Source of the DNA: Haberlea rhodopensis
Taxonomy: Eukaryota > Streptophyta > Magnoliopsida > Lamiales > Gesneriaceae
DNA: 64,000 bases
Assembly: GCA_907163345.1 (NCBI GenBank)
Contig: CAJQUN010000014.1
Span: 4,836,001 to 4,900,000, forward strand
Reading direction: 5' to 3'
Shown here: positions 49,548 through 62,379 of the stretch, piece by piece
Layout: each line of letters begins with the position of its first letter
How positions within the stretch are numbered: position 1 is the stretch's first letter
The notes under the pieces: generated by a model
Told to the model about the DNA's origin: nothing
Databases searched by the model: none
The model's input: the letters and a program-made list of their open reading frames with translations, nothing else
Program-made: the position numbers and the translations under genes

Positions 49548-50066
49548 TAGGGATGGCAACGAGATGGGTTTAGCCAAACACGTGACCCACCCATCTAAGA
49601 AAAAAAAGCCAAACTCGCCCCGCCCTGGAAACAAGTTTTTTTTTATTTAAAAAAGAGCTAGAAATCAATTTTGAAGTACAATAATTGATTTTCGTGATTG
49701 AATTTAATATTTTTCTCTAGTAAATATTTATAATAAGCCTTATAAAACTATCTTTAAACTACCAAATTTGCTCTTATTCCTTTCAAAATGTCCAACTTCT
49801 TTAATATGAACACATGCATTTGATATAAAATTAAATAATGACATTTTATTATTCAACCAGCTAAGTGAAATGTATATTCAGTATTAAATTTTTTGGAAAT
49901 AATTTAATATATGTATAGCGGGGCCCCGCCCCGCTTCAAAACCCGGTTGAAGCGGGTTCAGACCTGCCTCGGCCGGACGGGTTCAATACGGATCCGAGTT
50001 TAGACCCGTCCCACGGGACAGGTTCAATACGGGTCTGGATTTAGACCCATCCCCTTACCATCCCTA
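49548..50066. mobile_element. Short non-autonomous hAT element
   Basis: Inverted ends TAGGGATGG at the left and CCATCCCTA at the right; 519 bp. Flanks ATTTGAAG (49540-49547) and ACTTAAAG (50067-50074) agree at six of eight bases, consistent with an old 8-bp duplication. The right subterminal zone is rich in GGGTTC and GACCCG words. Non-coding. Confidence 0.7.
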
Positions 50067-52179
50067 ACTTAAAGGCATGAAATTTATTAAAGAGGAATAA
50101 TCAAATTCTAGTCGATACTTTGAGTTATTTGAAGATAATAATAATGAGATATATTTGCGACTAAAAATATGCAGGCGTGTTTGAAACCTATCTCACTTTG
50201 ACTGAAAATTTCGAGAAGACTAAATAAATTTAGTTCATGTTGGTAAGATAGATTATGGTGTACTTTAGTTAAACTCATGTAGTAAATTATTTGTGTAAAA
50301 TAAATGTTCAAGATTGTTGATCTTAGTGTACGGTATTTTTAAAAACACCCTATGTCTATCATGACTTCTAATGAAGTTTTTCTAAGATGATTCAATTCTA
50401 AATGATAAGGCCTTGAGCTAACATGCTAAAATGATGATAGTGTTGAATCTTGAAGTTATGAGTTTCGAACTTCATAAAATTTACCCTTGAAAGTAATACT
50501 TATGGGAATTTCAATTTAAGCTATGTGATAAATTTTATATGTGTTTGTAGCATATTATTTTAAACAACTCAATTTGTTGAGGTAATTCGATCCAAACAAG
50601 GATTCGAATAAATAGGTATAAAGAATGTGCTATCCAATTAAATTATACTATAGTTGAATTCTATGGTTCGAATCATGCTATATCGAGTGGTCCAAATCTC
50701 GGAAAAAAAGAATTATCGAATGGTACCGTATGAAATAAATTTTGTATTATGAGGTGATATTAATAAATGATTTTGTGACACTCTTGTGAGTCATCGTGAT
50801 TTCAAGGCTCGAACTATATTTGAACTATATTTCTCTGGCTCGTCAAAAGGTATGTTACGACCAGGTAAAATACAACATGTACTCATAACTTTTGATATAT
50901 GTTGAACATGGTTTATGTGAGATTAAATTGTCTACATGGATTATTTGTGGCATTACATAAACATCAATGCGTCAATTTTTTCTTTCTATTTTACACAATT
51001 GTATTTTTCAATGTGGATAAATATAGCATCGATGTATGACATAGCATTACGTTACATATCAAACCTCGATTGCATTTGATGGCTATTTTGAAATTATTGT
51101 GGATTCGAGGTGGTGTTGGGAGTGTACGGAGCATCGGGTAGCCCGAGAGATGTTGGAGGCTGATAAGGCGCAGTATGTCCGTAGTCTCTGGTTAGCTGAC
51201 CAGCACATAGTATTAGACTGGTGGAGTAGTGGCCGCTACGACAGTGTGTCGAGTCTTGCCTATTGCTCGAGCTATTATTGTGCTGTATTTACCGATTGTG
51301 GAGTTTCTGTTGTTCTGATTACCTATGCATGCGGATTTTACCCTGATCATGCACCTGATTACCCGTGTATGTGGAATTTACCTTGATCATGTATATATCA
51401 TTCATTACGGTGCATATTGTTTTTATTTTGGTATTATCATACTTAGAGGTGTCAAAATGGATTTTGGCGGGTTGGCCCGCATGTTAATGAACCTAATCTA
51501 ACTTATTTCACATTTTTCATTTCTCATGCTTGTTGGCCGTAGTACATAAAATATAGTTAACTTTTAGCGCTATAATTAAATGCGTTTTTTTTTCATAATA
51601 TTGTAAATTACCCAATGTTTGAAAAATATACAAATTTATAACAATATGTCATTTGGCGGTCTAATTATTATTATATGGATATTACATATGCTTCTCTTGT
51701 AGAACAATTGTTTTATAAATTTCATCATCTAGTTTGGACAATTGCTTGTGTCTCTCTTGTAGAATAGCTGTATTAGAAAAACCATTCTAGTTTGTAAATA
51801 TATAAGAAAAATTACAACTACATTCCCTGTGATTTGACATAAAATACACTATAGGGGAGGTAGATGTTATTGTTCAAACTAGATAGACTAAAATGATAAT
51901 TATGAAAACTAGAGGGGTCTGTATGAAGTTCACCCATTATTACAATTTTTTTTATTTTTTTGGAAAACCTAAATATAGTTGTTAGAAGTGGGGAATATAA
52001 ACAGTTGTCGTTCGCCTGCACAGTAGACCAGAACCCCCCAAACCCCCTATATATTTGAAATTATTTTAATTATTGATTATCAATATTATTAATAAAAATA
52101 TATAATAATTTTAAAAGACTAGAAAGATTATAATAATCCACCAAACAATAAATTTAAAAGAAAACAAGAGAAGGCCATC
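50067..52179. other. No gene seen
   Basis: AT-rich, with a 95-codon open frame at 51099-51386 (Trp/Tyr/Ser-rich) that has no recognisable domain. AGAGGTGTCAAAATGG with GGCGGGTTGGCCCGC near 51444-51480 looks like one end of another hAT relic, without a partner end. Confidence 0.45.
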
Positions 52180-53745
52180 AGTCGTGTAAGTGATGCTAAT
52201 CCTGTAGAAAGTAAAAGATATTATGTAAGACTACTGCTTAACCATATGCGGGGGCAACTTCATTTGATGATTTGCTAACCGTTGATGGAAATATTTTCTT
52301 TAATTTCAAACAGGTTGCACAAAGAAGAGGTTTGCTCGAATCAGATCAAAGCATTATTGAGTGTTTAAATGAGTTGTGAGCTTCCAAATGCCACATTATT
52401 TTTACGCAGAACGGTTCAGTTGACATTCACATCTACCTCTACAATATTTTCTAAACCCAACATTCATTCAATGGGGAAAAATAAATTTACAATGAACAAC
52501 CTTCATTATATTAAATAGTTAAGCTTCAATTTTTGGACAAATATTATTGATACTCCAATGTTATTACACTTTAGACTGAAAAAATTCAATAAATAGTATT
52601 GTTTATATATAAAGACCGAAACTTCATCATATAGACTATTTAGTAGTTACTTCACAAATTTACTTTCTGTTAGTTTAGGGTATTAAAATTATCTTAACAA
52701 TATTTAATATCGTTATTGTCAAGCAGATTGAAGATAAAGTTAAAGAATAAAATTTTGAGAAATTGTGGATGACTAGAAGAATAAAAGATTCCGAGAAGAT
52801 TACATCGAAAAGATTGATCAATGAATGCGTCACTTTAAGTAAAGTTGGTCAATTTTAGAACATTGTTTACGTATCCAAAATTATAACATTGTCTCCTATA
52901 TCGAATACATTTGATATTCATTAATGAATATATAATACGTACTACTGCTTCAAAGAAAATGTACATGAAGTGGAGAATATATCACAAATGTGGTATGAAG
53001 TTTGTAACAATTGTTCGAGGGCAATTATTAATTAAACAAAAAACAAAAGATGCACTTGTAGGAATGTGTTGATTTAGTTGTAGAAGCAATGCCAAGATAT
53101 GAAAACTGTCAATATGTTTAAAGTAGATGCATAAAAATGAATGTTGATTACTTCTTTATTAGAATGTTACATGCACGTGTATCAATTAACAATAAATGCC
53201 AAAAGTGGCAACTAGAAAGTAAGAATAGCTAAAATTTTTTCAACCAACTACTATACTTTTTACATCTATCACTAGCAAAGGTAATTCGATTTTTTGTACA
53301 TGGTGTAAATACTTCACAATATTATATGACTCTCGACGTACCAGATAATGAACAATACAAATCTTTTCAAGCTCGATAAAAATGTTGGTTTTCGTGATGA
53401 AATTTTTTCAATTATACTTGAAGGATTTGAAAGCCCTTGCAGAAATGCAACAAGTCAAACAATTCTCCCAAAAATGCCTCAAACCACATAGACGAAAATA
53501 AGAATTGAAGAAAACAAAGTCCAACCATGAAACCCCGGAGCAAAAAAAAAGTCGCAAATAATTGATGATTGTCTTGGAAGTACACACTCGTCCAAATTAA
53601 AGATATGACCTGATTACTTCTTTTACAAAGAGATATACCACCAAACGTAGTCCATCGGCCAAACCTCAGAGATAAAAAACAAGGAGGTGCAAATAATTGA
53701 TCCTGAGTGGAAGTACAAACATTCATATTGAAGATGATCAACCTA
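52180..53745 (+). mobile_element. Decayed Helitron copy C
   Basis: Matches copy A over roughly 31200-32800 and copy B over 59630-61310. It contains the late helicase segment (52190-52440, SDQSIIE-type phrase) and the RPA-like tail (53110-53745). The match stops abruptly near 53745 at GAAGATGAT, exactly where pararetroviral sequence starts. The inverted tail arm seen in copies A and B is absent. Confidence 0.65.
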
Positions 53746-54506
53746 TCATGTTGGAAAGACATCCTTCTTGGTTCGATCATAAGGCTCCTGCTTCTGGTCA
53801 GAACAGGTTGATCTTGTATCCTCATGTCGATCTCTCCTATTGTCGGAGTATCAATGATGTCCGTCAATACTGCTTTAGCGAAATCTTCAAAGATTCTGGG
53901 GACTTCGATGAATTCCTTTCTCAAGAATACCTCGGAATGATGAGTATTCGAGAGTGCATATGATACCTTGTAGGTGATCGAGTAAGGTCTGTTCCCTTCT
54001 TTCATCAAATCTTCTCTTTTAAAATCTTGATGAAGGGTGAGAACTTTGTTGAAGTCTCGATCTCGCAAATTGTATGCAATCATCGGATAGATGTTGAAGG
54101 CCATCTTTCCTGCATACAGATTTCCCGCTACTGCTCCCAAACAAGAATCTTTGAGGTTCGGGATTCTCTTGTCAAAGATCGCCAGGTTGAGGGGCGAATC
54201 AATTCCTTCCTTGAAATTTGCCTTGATGATTACTCTAATGGCTCCAATATGAATCCATGAGAGTGTGTTAGCAACCTCTCTTTTGACCTTGTTCTTAATC
54301 TCCTGGATTTCTCTGTATGGGATTAACTGCATCTCAATTTGGTTTCCAATGAATTCCATTAGGATCGCAAATTCACCTGTCGTTACCCTATGAATAATCT
54401 GATGCTTCCTGCTTCGAAGAACAATCATATCCATGGTTTTTTTCATTGCTCCAATTGTAAATCCATCGTACATCTGAAGCTTTGGTTCTTCTTTCATGAT
54501 CCTCAT
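53746..54506 (-). pseudogene. Pararetroviral movement-protein region, truncated
   Basis: About 250 codons in one frame resemble the 30K-superfamily movement proteins of caulimovirids. The best-matching part is the central beta-rich core, around residues 85-150 of the frame, with a characteristic Gly/Asp pattern. In living viruses such proteins modify plasmodesmata. The viral part ends at the junction near 53745, after which the same frame runs on for about 110 codons into antisense Helitron tail to 53412. The start of the gene is unclear because the upstream frame is disrupted. Confidence 0.7.
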
Positions 54507-54756
54507 AAAGGTTTTATGAGAAACAGTGGTATGAGAGAAAAAGCCCGACGGCTCTTCTCTGATAACATGTTGAAGAAACTCTCATTGACTCTGATTCTGA
54601 GCTGGATTCACCTCCATCAGAATAGATCTCTTTTTCGTAGATGCTTTCATCTGAGGGAATATCCTCAAATTGATAGACTTGTACCAAATCCTGGAAATAG
54701 ACAGCATCCTCGAATTCCTTGATATGCTCGAACTGTCTTACTCCTCGGTTTTGATT

Positions 54757-56004
54757 TTCCGGCAATCTGTAGAGATATGTCCTCTTGCTCCGCATGTCCA
54801 ACAGTTACAATCTCTGAAACTCTCATTTTCATGAGTAGGTTGGTGCTCTGTTAGAACTAGCTTGATTAGAACCTGTTGACGAGATTCTACTCCTTGTTGG
54901 TCCTGATCTTTGCCCCGATCTGTAGCTTCGGGCTTTCTGTTTTGACCAGAACTTTATAGGTCTCCATAAAGACCTACTTCTTCTTGAACCACCTCCTCGG
55001 GCATATGGATGACTTCTGTGTTTCTTCATCTTTCGCCTTTGTGGGTAGTTCCCAATGATTGTAGGGATATCATTTCCCGTACAACAAAGAGGAGCCATTT
55101 TGTTGATTCCTATGAGCTTCTTAAAATTCTTCTGGAGTTTTGCTTGGTAGCACCACTCCGCAAACTTAACTTTAAGAAATGACATTCTCCTGGACACCGT
55201 CTCGATTGCATGAGGTGTATACTCATGAATAAGCATTTCTCTCTATGGGCTCAGAATTTTGGCAAAGAACAGCTCAGCTGCATCTTTTTCCGCTATCTTC
55301 GACTTCCATGGATACTCTGTAAAGAGTTTGATGCATTCGTCTACATAGCAGATGTCATGTAGTTTTAGGCTAATTAGAGCTTGTCTGTATTTCTTAGCAT
55401 TTTCTTCCTCCATTCACTCGAAGTAGCTTATTCCGATGAAACAGATTTTGAAGTATCTCGCCATCTTGTCCACGATCTCTTTCAGGGACTCTCCGACTAG
55501 AACTTCTTCCTTGGTTCCTGGGTCTCCAAGATCCCAAGCAATCTTGACTGATCCTTCCAGACTCATTTTTAGAAGTAAAATGAATCCTTCTTTGCTTAAG
55601 TCAAGTGTTCCTGCTGCTATTCTCATTGCTGAAGCCCATTCATCAATAAGAATTTCTCTGTTTTTGAAATCCAAAATATCCATGTTGAGCATAAGTCCAT
55701 GTGGATGGATTGGATCTACCTGTGATTGCTCGTAGGGCGTCTGATGAATATCTGGCCTTCGGGAACGGTTTCTTGTTCCAACGGGGGGATCCAAAGTTGC
55801 TGAGGTGAAATCTTCCCTGTGTGGCATACTTTGATCACCTTCGGGTGGATTGTGTGACTCGAAACTCTCTTGTGGTGGAGGTCTTTGTACAAGCTCTCCT
55901 GTCTTGATTTCTACGAGAATTAATCCCGCAAATGAATCAGCAAGATCTCGTAGATCTTCCAGGTTGATTCTTTCCATTACTTTGTGGGATGCAATGGTTC
56001 TCAT
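54757..56004 (-). pseudogene. Pararetroviral coat-protein region
   Basis: In one frame from 56004: an acidic and Pro-rich N-terminal part, a conserved capsid-like core with two in-frame stops (55414-55416 and 55243-55245), then a Lys/Arg-rich nucleic-acid-binding stretch ending at 54829. After a frame change, a zinc finger with spacing C-x1-C-x2-C-x4-H-x4-C follows at about 54757-54809, the pattern of caulimovirid coat proteins. Three lesions prevent expression. Confidence 0.75.
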
Positions 56005-56368
56005 CGTAGGACTGCAATCATTTTTTCAGTCTCCGTCAAAGGCCTTCGGACCTCCTCTGGTTTCCCTTTTTGGTGTAAAAGGGGTTCTGTTCCGTAAGAT
56101 GGTGGCAACCATCCTCCGTTCCTTCTTCCTGTCGGACTTGGCCTTGACTCCAATTCCTTCACTCGGGATTGAACATCTTTGAAGGTTTTCAAGAATCTCC
56201 TTCTGATGTTTAATCATGGTCTCCATCTGACTCTGGATCTGATGGATTTGTGCAGGGACATGGTATTAAAGGTATCCATAGCGCTGCACTGTCTTCTGGA
56301 TCTCTCTAAGATCTTGGGATATCTTAGAAGAATCTGGCTCGATTTCTCGAAAGGTTGGTTCTACCATC

Positions 56369-56680
56369 CTAATCATCCGGTCCAGACCCTGTTGGATCAT
56401 TGGTGGCTGGAACCACATCTTCATGTTCAGGATGATCGTCTTCCTGAAGTTCTGCTAACTCGAACTGTAGTTTGAGGTTCACTTGATTGAGCCTCTTAGC
56501 CATCCTTTTGAGTTTCTTGTAATGGTTTATACCGGGTGTGTCTAATAAACCTGTTTCTCGTAAAAGTTTCCACTTATGGCTGAAACATTGAGCTTCTGCC
56601 ATATGCTTCTGATTTAGTTTTTCCAGTTTCTGAAAATACCACCTGTAAGCATGACACTTCGAACATTCGTTTGGGTCCAT
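56369..56680 (-). pseudogene. First frame of the pararetroviral relic, unknown product
   Basis: A 103-codon open frame that starts about 75 bases after the primer-site word. It has a C-x2-C pair near its N-terminus, then a basic, probably helical middle and an acidic end. It may be the N-terminal part of the coat-protein gene, with the frame broken between 56369 and 56004; short overlapping frames fill that gap. I do not recognise it further. Confidence 0.5.
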
Positions 56681-56755
56681 GTTATTCTTGAATCTCTCCT
56701 CCGTATAGGTTACAAATTAATATTCAAGATATTATTATAGTATTTCCAGAATAAA

Positions 56756-56773
56756 CCTAGGCTCTGATATCAA
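56756..56773 (-). other. tRNA-Met primer-site-like word of the pararetrovirus
   Basis: The minus strand reads TTGATATCAGAGCCTAGG. It differs by one base from the usual caulimovirid primer word complementary to initiator tRNA-Met, and marks the start of the viral map. Confidence 0.65.
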
Positions 56774-57071
56774 TTTTTGACAGTTGGATCGAAAAGGACA
56801 AGTTTATGAGAAAATGGTAACTTTTGGGTTAATTTGAAAATAGATTAAAAACTCCTGGGGGTAAACTGCAATTAATCCCTTTCCACTTGTAAGGGTAACT
56901 TGGTAAAGTGTTGTGTAGTAGGGAGTTAGGATGAAGATGAAAGTATTGTTGGGGAGTTAGAATATAGAATAATGGATAAGGGGAGTTAGGTTAAAGAAAA
57001 GTTTGGGTTTAGGGATTTATGGGTAGTTACCCATTATTTAATGAACGATGATAATAATATTCATTTAAGTA

Positions 57072-57437
57072 CTAAACCTTGAAAGGCTGATTGTCTGTTC
57101 TGAAATGCATTCCTGACACATAGTTTAGCCAAATAGGAAATACTCTGGATGTAAACAAAGGATATAAAAAATCAGTCCCAATCTCTTGAGCCGTTGGAAG
57201 AACAAATTTGCACAATGTCCAGCACATTTGTGTTGCCAAATCAACCTGATAATGACTTAGATCCATGCTTGTTTTACAAACAACCCTAGCGAGATGAACA
57301 AACCAGAAGAAGAGAAGGAACATACTGCGCCTCTCAAACATGAAGGTGATGGCATCGCTAACGTGATCAGTTTTTATTGTGATAATATTATAGCACTCTT
57401 CTGAAAAATAGGCATGAAATGACATTCCCAAGTTCAT
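57072..57437 (-). other. Open frame of unknown origin inside Helitron copy B
   Basis: 121 codons, hydrophobic and Cys/His/Phe-rich, partly conserved in copy A (29581-29790, minus strand), where the frame is shorter. It ends at a C-terminal NQPFKV. It may be a captured host gene fragment or non-coding. I do not recognise the family. Confidence 0.3.
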
Positions 57438-58959
57438 GTTTAATCACTATACAGCTGCATATTCTTATATGCATGCGTACACCGTGATGCTTTGACCAAA
57501 ACATAATCTTTGCCTCAACATTAAATAAATGATTTTAAAGTTCTAAGCTCTTATAAATGAAGCTCACAATTCATTGTCATCAAAAAGAAAATGAAACCTC
57601 AAATAACGAAAAGCATCTCATGCGGTTATACTACATCATCAAATCATCACTTGAGAACTTCAAAATTTATGGGTAGTTTTACACTTAGATTTTGATCCAA
57701 AATACAATTAACTTGCACACCCATTTACAAAATTTCTAGGTCAGTCCTTGTCCAAAAGCCACAGAAAGTACAAATCACTTGCATAATCATGATTTCATAT
57801 CAAAACATGATAATTTCAAGAAAAGGCAGTTTCATTTAGGAACTGAATTTGTCAATAATGATACTCGCGGATTTACAACCTTATGTCTTATGCATTCCTT
57901 GCTTTTTAGACCTCTACGTGGTGGTGAACAGATTTAGTTTAGGGGACAACTTCAGAGTGGTTTATTAATAATCTGATCTAGATCTACCAATTTCACAAAG
58001 AGAACATTTTTTATGCAAAAAAAAATATTTCACTCATCCCTTGAATTCCACATACTTTAGAAAGACAAGAAAGTCATAAGCACATATTACTAATCCGCGA
58101 TAGATCCTCCCACCATTCTAATCCGAGTTAGTATAGGTGAGAGAAGAGGGGGTATAATTGTTTGAGGAGGGAGTCAAACATCTGATTTGAAGCGCTTAAT
58201 TTATAAACCAACAGACGCGTCACAATTGTGTTATTTTTTAGCAGTTTTTTAAATAATGTGGTAATAACAGTGTCATATTAGATGAATTTTTTAGTAGTGT
58301 GGCTAGCTAAAATGAGATGTAAAAATTACAAGCAAGGATGTGCATCATTCTTTATTTTATTGCAAATAAAAATTGTATGATGATATTTTCAGTGTTTCCC
58401 TTATATACTTGTAAAGTTAATAAATAAAAAATTGTAGTAAAAACATAAGTTTGATATAAACTAGATTCTTTTCTCAATTCATGATTGCCAATCTTACAAT
58501 TTGATTTGCTCTATCTTTTCTCGGACATATGTCGCTTGATATAAGGGGATTGAATCATGCAAATATAAAATTCACCAAAGAATTCAATCCGAAGGTGAAA
58601 TGATTTTAATAAGCATACATATCGACACAACCTAGGATTATATTCTACAATCCATATCTAACTTTAAAGTAATTTGAAGATGATGCAAGAAAGAATAGCT
58701 TGGAGGCTTAACACTAAAATATTCCAAATTTTCAGCTGAAGAGCGCCGAGAGAATACTGATAAAGTTTTGGAAAATAGGAAGAAAATATGATTAGTTGAA
58801 TTTCATCATAGCACGGCTGAACAAAGGCCGAAAACAAAATTGTACTTGGTGTTCAAGATTTATGGCATCGAGGTAACTATCAAGTGTTTGTTGTAAAATC
58901 GCTATTAAAGATATATTATAGATGTATTTGTCATTTGCTTACATTATTTTCTTTGTATA

Positions 58960-59990
58960 TTATTTTGGTTAGCTGGATCAACATATAAGTCAACATCTCT
59001 TCAGCTAAATGAACCAGATCCAATGCATTACTGCTGTTATTGTGGTGCCAAGAAATATCAGTTTGAACCTTCGACTTTTTGTTGTGACATTGACAAGATA
59101 AAACTCAGTCACATAATTTTCAGTTGATTTGATCAATCTATTCACTGACTATAAATCATCAGAACCTATGCAATTCCGAATAATTGCAACATTGAACACC
59201 CAATCGGTTGTTCCTCACAATCCTTACCTCATATAAGGTATGATGCCATGTTAACAGTCTGCTATGCAATAACAACTGTGAAATACCTATACAATATATA
59301 TTTAAGAGATGAGCTTAAAAATTTCCAAGATGCAATATGGATGTCAGCACAAGAAGTTATATGGAGTATATTTGAGTTTGACCTAAATGAGATATCTTGA
59401 GCAGTAATAAAGTTACCACTGCACTTGCCAAATAAAAAACGAGTCACTTTTTAGAAGAACCAAAGTCTGAGAAATTTTCTACAATGGAAGAATGTCTCCA
59501 AAACAATGCTAACATAATCTTTTCATATATGCGCGACAAATGACAAACTAAGATCTTATTTGTACAGTGAATTTCCAAAAATATTGTTTGTGGAATAAAA
59601 AAACATGTTTTTGAAAGAAATAAAATAAGAGAAGGTCACTGGTCCCGTAAATTGTTCTAATCCCGTAGAAAGTGAAAGATATTAATTAAACCTACTGCTT
59701 AATCATGTCAGGGGGCCAACTTCATTTGACGACTTGTAAACATATGATGTAATTTGCTTTACTTTCAAACATGTTACACAAAGAAGAGGTTCAATCGAAT
59801 CGGATCAAAGCATGCATTTTTTAGTGTTTAAATGAGGTTGTGAGCTTCAAAATGCCGCACGTATTATGAAGACTCTTTGCAACAATTTTAGTATATTGTG
59901 TGCCAGTAGATATGAGATATATATTTACACAATTTAATATTTGATTATAATGCCACATTATTTTTAATGCAAAATAGTTCAGTTGAAATC
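58960..59990 (+). pseudogene. Helitron Rep/helicase remnant, copy B
   Basis: At 59020-59090 the phrase HYCCYCGAKKYQFEPSTFCC matches the Cys-rich N-terminal zinc motif of plant Helitron proteins. At 59335-59450 a stretch across frames matches the region around EFDLNEIS and LPLHLPNK. At 59700-59900 come the segments before PIF1-type helicase motifs. Many stops occur, and most of the rolling-circle Rep region with its HUH motif is missing or unrecognisable. Confidence 0.65.
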
Positions 59991-60519
59991 TACATCTACT
60001 ACGACAATATTTCTAAACCCAACATGCAATGAATCAGAATAAATATAAATTTATGGTGAGCAATCTTCATTATATTAGACAGTGAAGCTTCAATTTTTTG
60101 ACAAATATTCTTTATATGCCAGTATTATTGCACGTTAGAATGAAATAATCAATAAATAGTATTGTTTAATATATTATATGAAGACAAACGTCATATAGAC
60201 TATTTAGTAGTTACTTCATAAATTTATTTTATGTTGGTTTAAGGTATTAAAATTATCTTACCAATATTTAATATTGTTGTTGTCAAGCAGGTTGAAGACA
60301 AATTTAAAGAATAAAACTTTGAGGAATTGTGGATGGCTAGAAGAATAAAAGATTCCGAGGAGATTACATTGAAACGATTGATCAATGAACACGACACTAT
60401 AAGTAAAGTGAGTTAATTGTTAGAACAATGTTTACATATATCACAATCGTGATATGGAGTTTGTAATGATTGTTCGAGGGTAAATAAAAAAACAAAAGAT
60501 GCGCCAACTTATAGGAATA

Positions 60520-61345
60520 TGTTGATTTAGTTGTAGAAGCAGTGCCAATGTATAAAACCAATGTCGATTGCTTCTTTATTAGAATGTTACATATACATGT
60601 ATCAATTAACAATAAATGCTAAAAGACAATGACAAAGCAAGAATCACATTGTTTGAAGACACGTTTCTTCTTTTATTGGTTGTCCAGTTAAAGATTATAT
60701 CAACTCAGTCAGTCATGTTAATATGAACTAAAATTTTAACAACCATCACTACATTTTTTACATCTATAACTACAAAAGACAATTCCATTTTTTGTACATG
60801 GCGTAAATACTTCACCATATTATATGGCTCTCGAGGTACCAAAGAATTAACAATACAAATCTTTTCAAGCTCGATAAAAATGTTGGTTCTCGTGATGAAA
60901 CTTTATCTATTATACTTGAAGAATTTGAAAAGCCCTTACAGAAATGCAACAAATCAAACAATTATCCAAAAAATACCTATTATACTTGAAGAATTTGAAA
61001 AGCCCTTGCAGAAATGCAACAAATCAAACAATTATCCAACAAATACCTCAAACCACATCGGCGAAAATAAGAGTGGAAGAAAACAAAGTCCAACCACGAA
61101 ACCCTAGAGCAAAAAAAGTCGCAAATAATTGATGACGTTCGTGGAGGCACACTCATCCAAATTAAAGAGTATGACATGATTGCTTCTTTTACAAAGAGAC
61201 ATACCACCAAACAAAGTCCATCAACCAATCTGGATATACCAAAAAACAAGGAGGTGCAAATAATTGATCCTGATGGTAGAAGTACAGACTTTCATATTGA
61301 AGATGATGATAAAATTTCTTTGTTTACAAAGGGAAGAGACAAATA
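60520..61345 (+). pseudogene. Replication protein A-like remnant, copy B
   Basis: Around 60630-60700 the reading KARITLFEDT...IGCPVKDYIN resembles an RPA-70-type OB fold. A Lys/Asn-rich C-terminal tail follows. A 63-64 bp internal direct duplication (CTATTATACTTGAAGAATTTG at about 60907 and 60979) is unique to this copy. Function: single-strand DNA binding in the family; this copy is interrupted. Confidence 0.5.
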
Positions 61346-61579
61346 AAAAATAGAAAGTAATTAGAATAATAGAGTTTGTGACTATCAAACAAGAAAAAAA
61401 TGAACCGATCATATACTCTAAATTGGTGTGATGATTTATGTTTTTCATTACATACTAATTTCATTACGTACTGATTTATATATTTCATATAAAAGTTTGT
61501 ATGTTTATGTGTGAGTTAAATATGTAATAGTTATTTTCATTTTTTAATTATATTTTGGCATCGCATTGAGTTATAGATA

Positions 61580-62129
61580 ATTATTTGTTATATAATTTTA
61601 CTTTGTTCAAAAAAATAAATTTCTTCACGAACTCTATTTTCCCAATTTCCTTCCTATTTTTCATTTTCTCTTCCTCTATGCAAACAAAGAAATCTTGTTA
61701 TCATCTTCAATATGAATGTGTGCTCTCACCATCGGAATCAATTATTTGCACCTCCTTGTGTTTTTGTCTCCGAGGTTTGGTGGATGGACTTTGTTTGGTG
61801 GTCTGTCTCTTTATAAAAGAAGCAACAAGGTCACAATCTTCAATTTGGATGAATGTATTTCTACGGTCATCATTAATTATTTGCGCCTTTCTTTTTGCAC
61901 CGGGTTTTGTGGTTGAACTTTGTTTTCTTCCACTCTTATTTTAGTCGTTGTGGATTGAGGTATTTTTGGGAGAATTGTTTTTGCATTCCTGCAAGGACTT
62001 TTAAAATCTTTCAAGTGTCATAGATAAAATTCCATCACGAGAACCAACATTTTTTTTCGAGCTTGAAAAGAATTTTGTATTATCCCTTGTCTGGTACCTC
62101 GAGAGCCATATAATATGGTAAACTATTTA
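61580..62129 (-). repeat. Inverted arm of the copy-B Helitron tail
   Basis: Reads on the minus strand as a copy of about 61370 back to 60800, and matches the equivalent arm in copy A (33060-33620) base for base over long stretches. It stops at AACTATTTA, where the LTR element starts. Confidence 0.75.
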
Positions 62130-62379
62130 TGTCAAGCCCCGGGCACAGGCCCACGCAAGTGCGACTGCACAATGAGCTCTTATAGCAACTACTACGTATC
62201 CGTCATCGCTCTACGAAAATGGTTAACCCAAGTTGGTATAATAGTCAATTGTAAGCCTTTACAAACTACTTTAAATTTTCATCCACAACCAATGTGGGAC
62301 AAGGGTATTACAATCACCCCTCCTTTAGAACGCGACGTCCTGGTCGCGACCTAACTCATCGATCTATCAGCACCGAGAA

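Larger units (their letters stand above)
53746..56780 (-). mobile_element. Endogenous pararetrovirus relic (Caulimoviridae)
   Basis: On the minus strand from 56773: a primer-site-like word, a small first frame, a coat-protein region with a caulimovirid-type zinc finger, then a movement-protein region cut off at the Helitron junction. Protease, RT and RNase H are missing. Coat protein ahead of movement protein is the order known in Cavemovirus and Solendovirus. Stops and frame changes throughout show an inactive ancient insertion. The stretch 56781-57036 may be viral intergenic sequence or host DNA; I could not tell. Confidence 0.75.
57037..62129 (+). mobile_element. Decayed Helitron copy B, the most complete copy
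   Basis: Contains everything in copy A plus 57268-58050 and 58341-59255. Order on the plus strand: unassigned region, zinc-binding N-terminal part of the Helitron protein (58960-59120), helicase remnants (59260-59990), RPA-like tail (60520-61345), spacer, and the tail again inverted (61580-62129). It is cut at 62130 by an LTR-element terminus. The empty site for the copy-A solo LTR lies at 58193-58197. Confidence 0.65.

Noticed and set aside
51099..51386. 95-codon open frame
   Set aside because: No domain, no related copy in the window and no splice or promoter context; kept only as a note.
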